Below are positions 1 through 8,632 of a DNA stretch of 64,000 nt, in pieces; position 1 is the first letter of the stretch, and each line of letters begins with the position of its first letter. The position numbers were made by a program, and so were the translations under genes. Source of the stretch: Roseimaritima ulvae (lineage in GTDB: Bacteria; Planctomycetota; Planctomycetia; Pirellulales; Pirellulaceae); NCBI RefSeq assembly GCF_008065135.1, contig NZ_CP042914.1, forward strand, positions 4,693,404-4,757,403, read 5' to 3'. Under the pieces are notes generated by a model, which searched no databases, was not told the DNA's origin, and saw nothing but the letters and a program-made list of their open reading frames with translations.

Positions 1-1
1 C

Positions 2-649
2 GAAGGCTTCATGCAAGCCATCGATTTAAAACTGCCCAGCGGCATATTAAACCCTCCCAGTGATGAGGATGCCCGTCGCTGCCCCGCCGTGGTCGCTGGC
101 AATGTGGAAACCAGCCAACGCGTGGTGGACGTGCTGTTGGGAGCGTTGGGTTTGGCCGCCGCCAGCCAGGGCACGATGAACAACGTGCTGATCGGCGACG
201 ACTCGTTTGGCTATTACGAAACGATTTGCGGCGGCAGTGGAGCGACGGCTCAAGCGGCCGGCGCCGATGCCGTGCACACGCACATGACTAATACACGGAT
301 CACCGACCCGGAAGTGTTGGAGAGCCGCTATCCGGTCCGGTTGTGGCAATTTCGCATCCGCCAAGGCAGCGGCGGAGACGGACGTTGGCCGGGCGGCAAC
401 GGCGTGGTTCGGAAATGGGAATTTTTACGACCGCTGACGCTGTCGCTGTTAACCGGACGCCGCCAGGGGCATCAACCGTACGGAGTCGCAGGAGGACAAC
501 CGGGCAAGAGCGGTATCAACTGGTTGCAGCGGAGCGGTCGGCCGCCCGAGACGCTGCCGGCCTGTTGCACGTTGTCGGTGAAAGTCGGCGATCGACTGAT
601 CATCGAAACCCCCGGCGGCGCCGCCTGGGGCACACCATCGCCACCGTAG
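2..649 (+). CDS. Hydantoinase B/oxoprolinase (HyuB-type) family protein, C-terminal part
   Basis: The reading frame is open to the left edge, so only the last 215 or so residues are present. They match the C-terminus of the HyuB/5-oxoprolinase family, ATP-dependent or metal-dependent amidohydrolases that open hydantoin or 5-oxoproline rings. Visible family signatures are [18 protein letters not shown], the glycine-rich [11 protein letters not shown] segment, [16 protein letters not shown] and the terminal [18 protein letters not shown] block. The chain ends normally ([21 protein letters not shown], then stop). The N-terminal catalytic part and any HyuA partner lie outside the window, so substrate cannot be assigned. 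A repeat of the CGTAGC-GAAGTCGCCAGAC type begins directly at the stop codon. Confidence 0.85.
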   Translation, partial: EGFMQAIDLKLPSGILNPPSDEDARRCPAVVAGNVETSQRVVDVLLGALGLAAASQGTMNNVLIGDDSFGYYETICGGSGATAQAAGADAVHTHMTNTRITDPEVLESRYPVRLWQFRIRQGSGGDGRWPGGNGVVRKWEFLRPLTLSLLTGRRQGHQPYGVAGGQPGKSGINWLQRSGRPPETLPACCTLSVKVGDRLIIETPGGAAWGTPSPP

Positions 650-1045
650 CGGAAGTCGCCAGACTTTGGACGACGAGCAATCGTTTAACCCGTAGCCGCA
701 GGCGCCGGCGTGGGTTGCCGTGGGAATTGGTTTAGACTATCGGTTATCACAACCGGTCCGCTTCGATCACCACGTCCCGGCGGACAACGCCTGCGCCTAC
801 GGAGCCTGTCAAGCGCAAGGGTGCGAGCAGGACGTGCTGAGGCTCCTTCGGCACACTCGTTTAACCCGTAGCCGCAGGCGCCGGCGCGGGCCGCCGTGGA
901 TGGTTGCTATAACACTTGGTGTCCAGGGCCGGATGGCTTCGATTGCGACGCCTTGGCGGAACACGCCTGCGCCTACGGAGCCTGTCAAGCGCAAGGGTGC
1001 GAGCAGGACGTGCTGAGGCTCCTTCGGCTACGGGTTAAACGAGCT
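646..1045. repeat. Intergenic repeat block with a tandem ~175-bp duplication
   Basis: No credible gene lies here. At 646-672 there is a CGTAGC.GAAGTCGCCAGACTTTGG repeat, also found at about 1958 and 3909. From about 682 and again from about 858 the same unit is repeated: it opens with CGTTTAACCCGTAGCCGCAGG and closes with a segment ending GTGCTGAGGCTCCTTCGG (at about 850 and 1025). The inverse form CTACGGGTTAAACGAG follows at about 1028-1043, so the array is bounded by inverted copies of the same end sequence. The short reading frames inside are by-products of the repeats. Confidence 0.75.
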
Positions 1046-1093
1046 GGCCGGCTCTGCTAGCCTTGCCCTCGGCCGACCGATATCATTAGCCAC

Positions 1094-1957
1094 ATGTTTG
1101 ATTCCGAATTCCTCAAGCGTCTGGAATACCTTTCGCTGCTGTCCAAACGCGTTTTTAAAGGCCAATTGTTGGCTCAGAGGCGCAGCAAACAACTCGGCGG
1201 CGGCGTGGAATTCGCCGATCATCGCGATTATTTGCACGGCGACGACCTGCGATATCTGGACTGGAACGTATATGCCCGGCATGGCGATTTGCTGTTGAAG
1301 CGTTTTCAGGAAGAGCAGGATCTGCACGTCTACCTGCTACTGGACGCCAGCGAGAGCATGAACACGGGGGAGCCGAACAAGTTCCTGTTCGCTCGCCAGA
1401 TCGCCGCCGCGTTGGCCTACATCGCTCTGGCTGATCTGGATCGCGTCAGCATCGTGGCTTACGACGACAAAATCGTTGACACGCTGCCGCTGATGCGTGG
1501 CAAAGACAATGTATTGGCGCTGCTGAGGTTTCTGGACCAACTGAAAACCGGCGGCAAAAAAACCGATCTGGCTGCGGTGGCCAGCGAGTTCGGCCGTCGA
1601 GCCCCCCGCACCGGCATGGTTCTGATCATCAGCGACCTGTTCGACCAAGCCGGTTTTCGCGACGGCATCGATCGCCTGCGACATCAGCGTTTCGATCCCC
1701 ACGTGATCCAAATTCACACCCAGCAAGAAGCCCAACCGACGTTGCTGGGCGATGTGGAATTCGAGGACGTGGAATCTCACCAACGGCGCAAAGTCACCGT
1801 CACCGAACGGAAACTGGAAGAATACAAAACCCTGTTCGCCAATTTCAACGAAGACATCCAGCGGTACTGCCGCACCTACGGCTTAAGCCATACGCGAGCG
1901 ACCACCGATGTGCCCTTCGACGCCGTCCTGCTAAAAATGATGCGTGCCACCGCGTAA
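1094..1957 (+). CDS. DUF58 domain-containing protein
   Basis: This 287-residue protein carries the DUF58 core: RRSKQLGGGVEFADHRDY, then the hallmark GDDLRYLDWNVYARHGDLLLKRF and a von Willebrand-like half beginning YLLLDASESM (a DxSxS MIDAS-type motif). DUF58 proteins normally pair with MoxR AAA+ ATPases in envelope-associated chaperone modules. Here it stands alone with no adjacent moxR. It is a close paralogue of the DUF58 protein at 45314-46204: the core and the C-terminal block (FDPHVIQIH, LLGDVEFEDVE, RKVTVTE) are nearly the same. No strong Shine-Dalgarno precedes the ATG. Family assignment is secure; biological role is inferred only. Confidence 0.9.
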   Translation: MFDSEFLKRLEYLSLLSKRVFKGQLLAQRRSKQLGGGVEFADHRDYLHGDDLRYLDWNVYARHGDLLLKRFQEEQDLHVYLLLDASESMNTGEPNKFLFARQIAAALAYIALADLDRVSIVAYDDKIVDTLPLMRGKDNVLALLRFLDQLKTGGKKTDLAAVASEFGRRAPRTGMVLIISDLFDQAGFRDGIDRLRHQRFDPHVIQIHTQQEAQPTLLGDVEFEDVESHQRRKVTVTERKLEEYKTLFANFNEDIQRYCRTYGLSHTRATTDVPFDAVLLKMMRATA

Positions 1958-2013
1958 CGTAGCCGAAGTCGCCAGACTTTGGACGGCCTGCCCTTTCGAA
2001 CGCCCAACATCCC

Positions 2014-2760
2014 ATGATCACCTTCCACCAACCGCTGCCCCCCGCCGACCTGGCGACGGTTCGCGACAACTGGCTGCGGCTCGTCGAGGACGTCGCCAAA
2101 GCCGCCGCGGACGCTGGCCGAACGGCGGCCGACGTGCAGATTGTCGGCGTCACCAAATACGTTGATCCGCCCACGGCCGCTTGCCTGGTCGCGGCGGGTT
2201 GTCACCACTTGGGCGAAAACCGGCCGCAGAAACTGTGGGAAAAGGCGCAGTGGATGCAACAACAGTCCAGCGATCCAGACCGCATTCGCTGGCACATGAT
2301 CGGACATTTGCAACGCAATAAGATTCGCCGCACCGTGCCCCTGCTGCATCTGCTGCACAGCGTCGATAGCCCGCGATTGGCGACGGCGCTGAGCGAAGTG
2401 GTGAGTGATTCGCGGGAGGCGGACGCGGCACCGCTGGACGTGTTGCTGGAAGTCAACGTCACCGGCGACGAATCCAAAACCGGCATGCTCCCCGACCAAG
2501 CGCGGCAGACGCTCGAGTCCCTGTTGGCTCAACCAGCGATCCGCGTCCAGGGTTTGATGGGCATGGCCGGCATCGCAGCCGACCCGGCTGAATGTCGCCG
2601 GCAATTTGCCACGATTCGCCAACTGCGCGACGACTGGCAATCGGAGTACAGTATGGTGTTACCGCAATTATCGATGGGCATGAGCGGTGATTTTGCCGAA
2701 GCGATTGCTGAAGGGGCGACCATCATCCGTGTCGGCACCCGATTGTTTGCAGGACTCTAG
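2014..2760 (+). CDS. yggS: YggS family pyridoxal-phosphate homeostasis protein
   Basis: 248 residues, the usual length for the YggS/PLPBP (alanine-racemase N-fold) family. These proteins bind pyridoxal 5'-phosphate and buffer B6 vitamers and amino-acid pools; no catalytic reaction is firmly established. Visible family motifs are VGVTKYV with the PLP lysine at about residue 48, the HHLGENRPQKLWEKA block, WHMIGHLQRNKIR, LLEVNVTGDESKTG, GLMGMAGI and the terminal LSMGMSGDFAEAIAEGATIIRVGTRLF. The next gene starts 10 bp after its stop, so the two are probably cotranscribed. In many bacteria yggS sits with cell-division genes; that context is absent here. Confidence 0.92.
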   Translation: MITFHQPLPPADLATVRDNWLRLVEDVAKAAADAGRTAADVQIVGVTKYVDPPTAACLVAAGCHHLGENRPQKLWEKAQWMQQQSSDPDRIRWHMIGHLQRNKIRRTVPLLHLLHSVDSPRLATALSEVVSDSREADAAPLDVLLEVNVTGDESKTGMLPDQARQTLESLLAQPAIRVQGLMGMAGIAADPAECRRQFATIRQLRDDWQSEYSMVLPQLSMGMSGDFAEAIAEGATIIRVGTRLFAGL

Positions 2761-2769
2761 GAACTAAGT

Positions 2770-3870
2770 ATGACCACCCGTTTTGTGCTGCTCGGCGGCT
2801 TTCTTGGTGCCGGCAAAACCACGTTGATTTCGCAGTTGGCTCATCGCTACGTGGCCGCCGGAAAACGCGTGGGGATCGTCACCAACGACCAAGCGGCCGA
2901 TCTGGTCGACACCCAAAACCTCCGCGGCCAAGGTTTTGACGTCGGCGAAGTCGCCGGGGCCTGCTTCTGTTGCAGCTTCAACAATCTGGTCGAAACCGCG
3001 GCCAGCCTGTCCAAGGATCAAACGCCCGACATCATCCTCGCCGAACCGGTCGGCAGCTGTACGGATCTGGTGGCCACCGTGCTCCTGCCACTGCAACAGA
3101 TGTACGGTGATGACTTCCAACTGGCGCCCTTTGGCGTGCTGTTAAAACCCAGCCATGGGATGCGGATTCTAGATCCGGAAGCCGGACGCAGCGGGTTTTC
3201 GCCGGACGCCGAATACATATTCCGCAAACAGTTGGACGAAGCCGACTACCTGATGATCGGCCGCAGCGATCAGCTGACCGCCGAACAGCTGGAAAACTGC
3301 AAACAACTGTTGTCCGCCGCCGCACCCGACGTGCCCTTGTTGGCGGTTAGCCCCAAAACGGGCGAAGGTGTCGAGCAGGTTATGGGGTATATCGAATCAC
3401 CGCTGACCGCCGGTCGTCGCGTGTTGTCGATCGACTACCAACGCTACGCGGTGGGCGAAGCCGAAATGGGCTGGGTTAACCTGAGCGCTGCAGCAAGCGG
3501 CGAGGGAGAATTCGATCTCGATCGCATCAGTCAAACCCTGGTGGCCGATATCGCTCAGCAGATCGAATCATCCGAAGGGGAAATTGCGCATTTAAAAGTT
3601 TCGGTGGGAGCCAGCGGCCGCAATGCCGTGGCCAACGTGGTTAGTACCGGAGGCGGCGTCGACGTCGGCTTACAGGCCGGGCGTCTGGCCAAGGCTCCGA
3701 TCGAAATCATCGTCAACGCTCGCGTGGCAATGGACCCGGCGATCCTGGAAACGATCTGCACGGCCGCGACCCACCGCGTTGCTCAGTCGCACGCCCTGGA
3801 GCTGACCAATTGCACCGCCCACGCCCTGCGTCCCGGAGCTCCCCAGCCCACCCACAGAGTGACCACGTAG
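2770..3870 (+). CDS. G3E-family (CobW/HypB/UreG-like) metal-chaperone GTPase
   Basis: 366 residues beginning with FVLLGGFLGAGKTTLISQLAHRY, the G3E P-loop. It carries a metal-binding motif GACFCCSFNNLVETA, in which the usual GCxCC is replaced by ACFCC, and AEPVGSCTDLVATV after strand 4. G3E GTPases of this kind load Zn, Co or Ni into client proteins. The C-terminal part (about 240-366) does not look like a standard CobW_C domain; it has a GEIAHLKVSVGA segment and a terminal Ala/His-rich region. An AGGA motif overlapping the yggS stop could serve as ribosome-binding site. The metal and client are unknown. Confidence 0.85.
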   Translation: MTTRFVLLGGFLGAGKTTLISQLAHRYVAAGKRVGIVTNDQAADLVDTQNLRGQGFDVGEVAGACFCCSFNNLVETAASLSKDQTPDIILAEPVGSCTDLVATVLLPLQQMYGDDFQLAPFGVLLKPSHGMRILDPEAGRSGFSPDAEYIFRKQLDEADYLMIGRSDQLTAEQLENCKQLLSAAAPDVPLLAVSPKTGEGVEQVMGYIESPLTAGRRVLSIDYQRYAVGEAEMGWVNLSAAASGEGEFDLDRISQTLVADIAQQIESSEGEIAHLKVSVGASGRNAVANVVSTGGGVDVGLQAGRLAKAPIEIIVNARVAMDPAILETICTAATHRVAQSHALELTNCTAHALRPGAPQPTHRVTT

Positions 3871-4136
3871 CATAACGCTACCTCAATATCGGGACTTAGG
3901 GGCTCGCCGTAGCCGAAGTCGCCAGACTTTGGACCTGGTCTAACTCGTGCCCAGGCTCCGCCTGGACACGCACTGCACCGGAGGCTCCGCCTCCCCGTCT
4001 CCGGCCAGCCGGCGCCGATCGCGACAATAGATGTTGCGGCGACCTTCCTCAGAAAGCGGATCTGTAGCGTTTCCCACGCTCTGGCGAGCGTAGCTACGAG
4101 AGAGCCTTTCCCAGGCTGGAAGCCTAGGCCACGGCC
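3871..4136. repeat. Intergenic repeats between convergent genes
   Basis: No gene is visible. The gap between the GTPase gene and convergent yidC holds one CGTAGCCGAAGTCGCCAGAC repeat (about 3909-3933), a GC-rich segment with GGCTCCGCCT repeated, and a CCCACGCTCTGGCGAGCGTAG repeat (about 4075-4097). I see no clear hairpin followed by a T-run that would act as a bidirectional terminator. Confidence 0.55.
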
Positions 4137-6575
4137 TTACTTCTTCTTCTTTAGGTTAGGGCGTTTGCGTTTGGCTGGTGGCAGTGCGGGCGGGGGCTCG
4201 TTGGAGATCCGATCGCGGATCCGGTCGCCCAGGCTTTTGCTGCCGCCGCTATCGCCGTTCCGCGACGTGTCCGCCGCGCCTGCCGACGTTGCCAAAGCCA
4301 GGTCGCCCTCGCCCTTGGGCGGCAGGGTCTTCTTGACCAGCTTCCGTTCGGCGATGCCCCACAGGCTGCTGGTGATGAAGTAGATACACAGCCCGCTGGG
4401 AACACGGAAGAACAGGAAGCCCATAAAGATGGTCATGAAGGACATGACTTTCTGGGTCATCGCCGTTTGTTCGTCGGTCGCCGGCGGCATGAACATTTTC
4501 TGCTGCAACAGGAACAGCCCCATCACCACGATCGGCAGGATATTGAAGTACGGGCCCAGCCAGCCGGTGCCGCGACCGGAAAAGTATTCCCACATCCAGT
4601 CGCCCCAGTAGGCCAACATGTCGGGCGCGGCCAGGTTGCTGCACCACTGCAGCGAGGGGCTCAGCGCCGCTTGTCGCAATTCGATATCGACCGACAGGCA
4701 GCGATACAGACCGATAAAGATGGGCAGCTGAATAAACATCGGTAAGCAACCCGAGAGCGGGTTAAAGCCGGCTCGTTGCTGCAGTTCGCGCTGCGCCTTG
4801 AGGCGGCCTTCCATGTCATCTTTGTATTTCTCGCCGATCTTCTTCAGCTCGGGAGCCAACTCTTGCATCTTCTGTGCATGCACGGCTGCACGACGTCCCA
4901 GCGGGAACATCAGCATGCGGACCATCAACGTCAGCAACACAATCGCCACCGCATAGTTTTGCACCACATACTTTTTCAACACATGCAGCAGCTCCTGCAG
5001 CGGTTTGGCGATCATCGAGAACCAACCGTAATAGATCGCGTCGGACAACCCATGGGCCGCCATCAATTCTTTTTGCTTGGGACCGGCGAACATTTGCACC
5101 TTGTGCATCAACGTTTCCCCCGGGGCCACTTCCGCGGTTTGACTGTCCAGGAAGAACGAAGTGTTGGCGGCGCGTTCTTTATGCTTGGGCAATGCCGATA
5201 CGTCGGCCACCAACGTCGCGGCAGCTCGCTTGTACTGATCGAACGGCTGCTCGCCATCGGGAATGTAAGCCACCGTGAAATACTGCGCGTCCACGCCGAT
5301 GTAGCTCAACTGACGCGAGGCCTCCGAATCCTGAGGCGCGAACAGCAGCTTTGCCGGCCCGGAGGTCTTGTCGCGAGCTTCTTTGATCAGCGGGTAAGTG
5401 CCCCACAGCACGTGTCCGTCACTTTGCGTGCGATAGATCACGTCACGGGCGCCCGCGCCACCAAAGTTAGGGCTGATTTTGTTGGAGTACCACCAGCCTT
5501 CCAGCGTGATGCCATTGGGGCCTTCCAGTCGGTAGCCCAGTTGCTGAGCCTCATCGCTTTTGTTTTCCACCCCAACTTCCATCTCAACCAGATAGCTTTC
5601 CGGCTGCAGCGTGTAGCGATGGATCAGGTCCACCGCCCCGGCTTCCATCCGCCGGAGGGCTTGCCGCGAGACCGGCAAGCGATACGAAGCCGTCTGTGCA
5701 GCTCCGATGTCGGCCGGTTGGTCCACCACGTCCCAGATCTCATTATGCTGCGTCGGCAGCGAAGGCAGCTCGCGGTCGGTTTCTTTTAATTCGCGTTTGC
5801 CGACCGCCGACAACGTCAGCAAGCAGGACAGACGATCAAGGTTGCCGACAATTTCATCTTCGCCACCGCGGCTGGACAGCCGGATCAAATCCAAGGGGTG
5901 TTCGGTCAGAGTGACTTCGAACTGCAGCGTCTGGCTGCCGCGTTCGACCGAAAGTGTTACCTTGGTATCCGGTTTGAACTCGGTCAGCGCCGCTTCGTAG
6001 CTTTGGTAGTCGACAACAGGCAAGTCTTGCATGGCGGTGATGATGTCGCCGGGTTGCAAGCCATCGGCCGTGCCGTCTTGCAGCGATTTGGCCAAGGCGA
6101 CAGGAGTGCCGGGCCCGATCACATGCACCACCGCTCCATCCTGGTCGGGCAGGTTTTGTAGGGCCATGTAGCCGGCATAGCCGCCCAGCACGTCGACGCG
6201 GCGATACTTCAGCCGGCCGTTGTCCTTGCGTTCGGTCAGCTCGATGCGTTCGATCCCCGCTCCACGGCTGTTCAGATAAACCAGCATCCGGTAACCGGAC
6301 TCGGGGTCGAACGAGCCCAGGGTTTGCCAGGAGGCCTCGCTGGGCCGTGGCGGTTCGTCACCGTCGCCCTCGGAATCCGCGGCATCGGGGTCCGCGGCGT
6401 CTTCGGCCGGCGGGACATCGGGATCCACAGCGGCGACCGCGTCACCGCCTTGGCCATCGGGCCCGTCGGCGGGCAGGTCCGCAGGTCGGGGAGGCCCGAA
6501 CATCCCGTTCAGAGCGATATAGATGAACAGAAAGGCGGTCGAGGCGATGACCCAAGAGAGAAGACGGCGTTCCAC
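4137..6575 (-). CDS. yidC: Membrane protein insertase YidC with an inserted PDZ-like domain
   Basis: YidC inserts and folds inner-membrane proteins. I place the start at GTG (6575), giving ERRLLSWVIASTAFLFIYIALNG, the expected N-terminal membrane anchor (812 residues). An in-frame ATG at 6737 would add 54 residues unlike YidC. After an acidic, Pro/Asp-rich linker, residues about 145-228 read as a PDZ domain (GLQPGDIITAMQDLPVVDY). The periplasmic beta domain follows. The Oxa1/YidC core starts near YYGWFSMIAKPL and includes the TM arginine of LTLMVRMLMFPLG, the NPLSGCLPMFIQLPIFIGLY hairpin and TM segments up to VPSGLCIYFITSSLWG. The tail is lysine-rich (KRKRPNLKKKK), as in ribosome-binding YidC forms. 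It is divergent from rpsU. Confidence 0.93.
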   Translation of the reverse strand: MERRLLSWVIASTAFLFIYIALNGMFGPPRPADLPADGPDGQGGDAVAAVDPDVPPAEDAADPDAADSEGDGDEPPRPSEASWQTLGSFDPESGYRMLVYLNSRGAGIERIELTERKDNGRLKYRRVDVLGGYAGYMALQNLPDQDGAVVHVIGPGTPVALAKSLQDGTADGLQPGDIITAMQDLPVVDYQSYEAALTEFKPDTKVTLSVERGSQTLQFEVTLTEHPLDLIRLSSRGGEDEIVGNLDRLSCLLTLSAVGKRELKETDRELPSLPTQHNEIWDVVDQPADIGAAQTASYRLPVSRQALRRMEAGAVDLIHRYTLQPESYLVEMEVGVENKSDEAQQLGYRLEGPNGITLEGWWYSNKISPNFGGAGARDVIYRTQSDGHVLWGTYPLIKEARDKTSGPAKLLFAPQDSEASRQLSYIGVDAQYFTVAYIPDGEQPFDQYKRAAATLVADVSALPKHKERAANTSFFLDSQTAEVAPGETLMHKVQMFAGPKQKELMAAHGLSDAIYYGWFSMIAKPLQELLHVLKKYVVQNYAVAIVLLTLMVRMLMFPLGRRAAVHAQKMQELAPELKKIGEKYKDDMEGRLKAQRELQQRAGFNPLSGCLPMFIQLPIFIGLYRCLSVDIELRQAALSPSLQWCSNLAAPDMLAYWGDWMWEYFSGRGTGWLGPYFNILPIVVMGLFLLQQKMFMPPATDEQTAMTQKVMSFMTIFMGFLFFRVPSGLCIYFITSSLWGIAERKLVKKTLPPKGEGDLALATSAGAADTSRNGDSGGSKSLGDRIRDRISNEPPPALPPAKRKRPNLKKKK

Positions 6576-6861
6576 GTGCTGAGCGATCCGGTAGGGAGGT
6601 GTGCTTTTTGAGGTATTCTGCCGGTCGAAAGTGATATTGGGAACCCGAAAACGGAATTGCGGCCAGAGGAAGGCGTAAAAAGCCACCAAGTGCCCCGTCT
6701 TTCTGGCATTTTCTGCGAACCTTTTGCAGGCTCCCATTGCATGTTTTGGGGCAGCATCGCTAAATTGTGGGGGTTGACGGCAATTGGTGCGACCAAACAG
6801 CGCTGGTAGCGGTTATTTCATTAAACGGAGGGATACATCTGTCCTATGCACTGGAGAATCG

Positions 6862-7059
6862 ATGGTTAAGTTAGTGGTTCGTGACCGAGAAAGCATTCAG
6901 GAGGCCGTACGGCGTTTCCGCAAATTGGTCGAGCGGAGCGGAATCAAGAAAGAGATGCGTCGCCGCGAGTATTACGAAAAACCCAGCGAAACCAAGCGTC
7001 GCGCTCGATTGCGAGCCGAACGACGCGGCCGCCGCACACGCTTGCTAGCAGGCGGCTAA
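6862..7059 (+). CDS. rpsU: Small ribosomal subunit protein bS21
   Basis: 65-residue, strongly basic protein with the S21 pattern: [48 protein letters not shown]. bS21 binds the 30S platform near the anti-Shine-Dalgarno region and supports initiation. The ATG at 6862 is chosen because GGAG sits at 6853-6856, 5 bases upstream, and because the preceding in-frame codons do not resemble S21. The gene is divergent from yidC and is followed by a stem-loop and a tRNA gene, so it is likely monocistronic or cotranscribed with the tRNA. Confidence 0.95.
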   Translation: MVKLVVRDRESIQEAVRRFRKLVERSGIKKEMRRREYYEKPSETKRRARLRAERRGRRTRLLAGG

Positions 7060-7084
7060 CGAGACCCCCAGCGTCTCCCCACAA

Positions 7085-7138
7085 CTTGATGACCCCCAGC
7101 GGTAGGCGAACCCGATCAGCTTACCGCGTGTCATCAAG
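7085..7138 (+). other. Intergenic stem-loop between rpsU and tRNA-Val
   Basis: A nested inverted repeat is visible. The outer arms are CTTGATGAC (7085-7093) and GTCATCAAG (7130-7138), a perfect 9-bp pairing. The inner arms are GCGGTAGGC (7099-7107) and GCTTACCGC (7119-7127), 8 of 9 Watson-Crick with one G-T wobble. No T-run follows, so a simple intrinsic terminator is unlikely. It could be an mRNA 3'-end stabiliser, a processing site ahead of the tRNA, or a regulatory element. Confidence 0.5.
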
Positions 7139-7157
7139 ACCAACCCGAACAAGCATC

Positions 7158-7233
<76 letters not shown>

Positions 7234-7243
7234 TTTTATTCGA

Positions 7244-7278
7244 CCCCTGTTTTCCGATTTGGAGAACAGGGGTTTTTT
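7244..7278 (+). terminator. Rho-independent terminator after tRNA-Val
   Basis: CCCCTGTT (7244-7251) pairs with AACAGGGG (7265-7272), a perfect 8-bp stem extended by imperfect TTC/GAG pairing. The sequence TTTTTT (7273-7278) follows at once. The placement directly after the tRNA is typical. Confidence 0.85.
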
Positions 7279-7299
7279 CGTGTTCAAACGCTGAGACAC

Positions 7300-7460
7300 G
7301 GCGGCCTCGTTTAACCCGTAGCCGCAGGAACCTCGCAAAGCTCTGCCATTGAAGAGGGGCGTCGCGGAACGTGAAATGTATTATTGGCGGATTCGTTTCA
7401 CTCTCCCTCTGGGAGAGTCGAGCGTCAGCGAGGAGAGGGCGACCGTGCCGCACCACTTTG
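7300..7460. repeat. Intergenic repeats (CGTTTAACCCGTAGCC and CTCTCCCTCTGGGAGAG families)
   Basis: A CGTTTAACCCGTAGCCGCAGG copy begins at about 7308. A copy of the CACTCTCCCTCTGGGAGAGTCG element spans about 7399-7450 and continues GAGCGTCAGCGAGGAGAGGGCGACC in two pieces. The open frame running through here into the next gene is explained by these repeats, so it is not taken as coding. Confidence 0.65.
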
Positions 7461-7529
7461 CCTATACTACGAGTCGTCCACCGAGACTTTTTCGGGCAAC
7501 AATCGACCAAACGATTCGGAGGCAGGCTT

Positions 7530-8327
7530 ATGTATGACACTTCTCTTGGAGAACGCGTATTGAGAGGTGCCGAAGCACGCTTGTTCGCTGGGGCTGCTTG
7601 GCAACTTACCGACGAGCTCCGAAGTTGGATCCCCTCGAAGCCTGGGCAATCGCGGAGCTTTGGAATCAGCAATCCGCTTCTGGATCCGTTGACAGCTGAG
7701 CAAGTGTTGGTGCTGATCGATCGCGTGACCGCCTATTTGTTGGACCGCGACATCGAAGCCCCCTCGCGGACCGCCCTGCTGGACGCCACGATCGCAACCA
7801 TCTATCAGAAAGTCACCGCAAGCATTGAAGCAGAGATTGACAGCGCCTCACCAGCGCTGTCGCTCGCTGAAGATCTCGACGAGCGGCACCAATACGACGA
7901 GCGTGCGGACGTCGTGGCGGCTTGTTATCAAACGGTTGACCCCGACAGCGAGTATTGTGAAATTCCCGATCCTGATTGCGTGGATATGGAAATTTGGCAG
8001 GAATGGATCGATCGACTGCGAGATCGGATTTTGCCAGACCAGGACTGGGGGTTGGAAGCCATGGCCATGGATCTGCCGCCGGACAAGAGCGCGGCCCTCA
8101 AACAGTCGATGGGAATCCAGGGCGACTACTTCATCGATACCGTTGCGGACGCTTCCGTGGAAGAAGCGGCGACCGCGTGGTGCAATCTGTTGGAACGGAT
8201 CACGGGAGTGCGGCCGGAGTTTTGGCGTTTCGGAGCCGGAATTCCCATGCCCGAAAACGCCAGCATCCCACCTCCTTATGATGTGCTCAGTTTTTCCGAT
8301 GGCCCCGAACCATTGGAGGACTTTTAA
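7530..8327 (+). CDS. Hypothetical protein, acidic, 265 residues
   Basis: The ATG at 7530 has a good Shine-Dalgarno (GGAGG, 7518-7522) at proper spacing; the frame is open further upstream, but that stretch is repeat sequence. The product is soluble-looking, without signal peptide or membrane segment, and is rich in Asp/Glu (AEDLDERHQYDERADVV, YCEIPDPDCVDMEIWQEW). It ends in a Pro-rich acidic tail (ENASIPPPYDVLSFSDGPEPLEDF). I do not recognise a family. No neighbour is close enough to suggest an operon. Confidence 0.75.
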   Translation: MYDTSLGERVLRGAEARLFAGAAWQLTDELRSWIPSKPGQSRSFGISNPLLDPLTAEQVLVLIDRVTAYLLDRDIEAPSRTALLDATIATIYQKVTASIEAEIDSASPALSLAEDLDERHQYDERADVVAACYQTVDPDSEYCEIPDPDCVDMEIWQEWIDRLRDRILPDQDWGLEAMAMDLPPDKSAALKQSMGIQGDYFIDTVADASVEEAATAWCNLLERITGVRPEFWRFGAGIPMPENASIPPPYDVLSFSDGPEPLEDF

Positions 8328-8339
8328 CGGTCAACGGCG

Positions 8340-8620
8340 TCATTGTTTAACCCGTAGCCGCAGGAGCCTTGTCACGGTCTGTTCACACCTTGGCGTCTGA
8401 CAGGCTCCGCAGGCGCAGGCGTCTGTCCTCCGAAGTGTGGTAGTCCAAGCGAATCGGTGGGGTGAACCGGAGCAAGACACAACCACCCGCGGCAGCCCTC
8501 GCCGGCGCCTGCGGCTACGGGGTAAACGAGGAGGCCACACATTTCGAAGAACGTCGCCGTATCGCTCGTCCGGCTCCGTAGCCGCAGGAGTTGTGCTCCG
8601 CGGTCAGTAGCTCGGCACGT
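8340..8620. repeat. Intergenic repeats bounded by inverted end sequences
   Basis: The block opens with GTTTAACCCGTAGCCGCAGGAGCC (split here: TTTAACCCGTAGCC then GCAGGAGCC) at about 8344. It contains a CAGGCTCCGCAGGCGCAGGCG segment like those at 785 and 960, and the inverse end GCCTGCGGCTACGGGGTAAAC at about 8507-8527. A further GTAGCCGCAGG half-copy lies near 8578. No credible coding sequence is present between the two genes. Confidence 0.6.
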
Positions 8621-8632
8621 CACTTTCATCTG

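Noticed and set aside
343-735. Alternative plus-strand frames over the HyuB end and first repeats
   Set aside because: They overlap a clear HyuB C-terminus and the CGTAGC repeats and have no motifs or ribosome-binding site.
4776-5789. 337-residue plus-strand frame over yidC
   Set aside because: It is antisense to a strongly supported gene and shows no family motif. Long antisense frames are common in GC-rich genes.
6576-6737. N-terminal 54-residue extension of YidC from ATG 6737
   Set aside because: It lacks YidC similarity and precedes the normal first membrane anchor; GTG at 6575 fits the family better, though it has no clear Shine-Dalgarno.
6774-6779. TTGACG as a -35 box for rpsU
   Set aside because: No acceptable -10 hexamer lies at 16-18 bp spacing.
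7371-7529. 53-residue extension of the 7530 gene
   Set aside because: It runs through CTCTCC-type repeat sequence; the ATG at 7530 has a good GGAGG.
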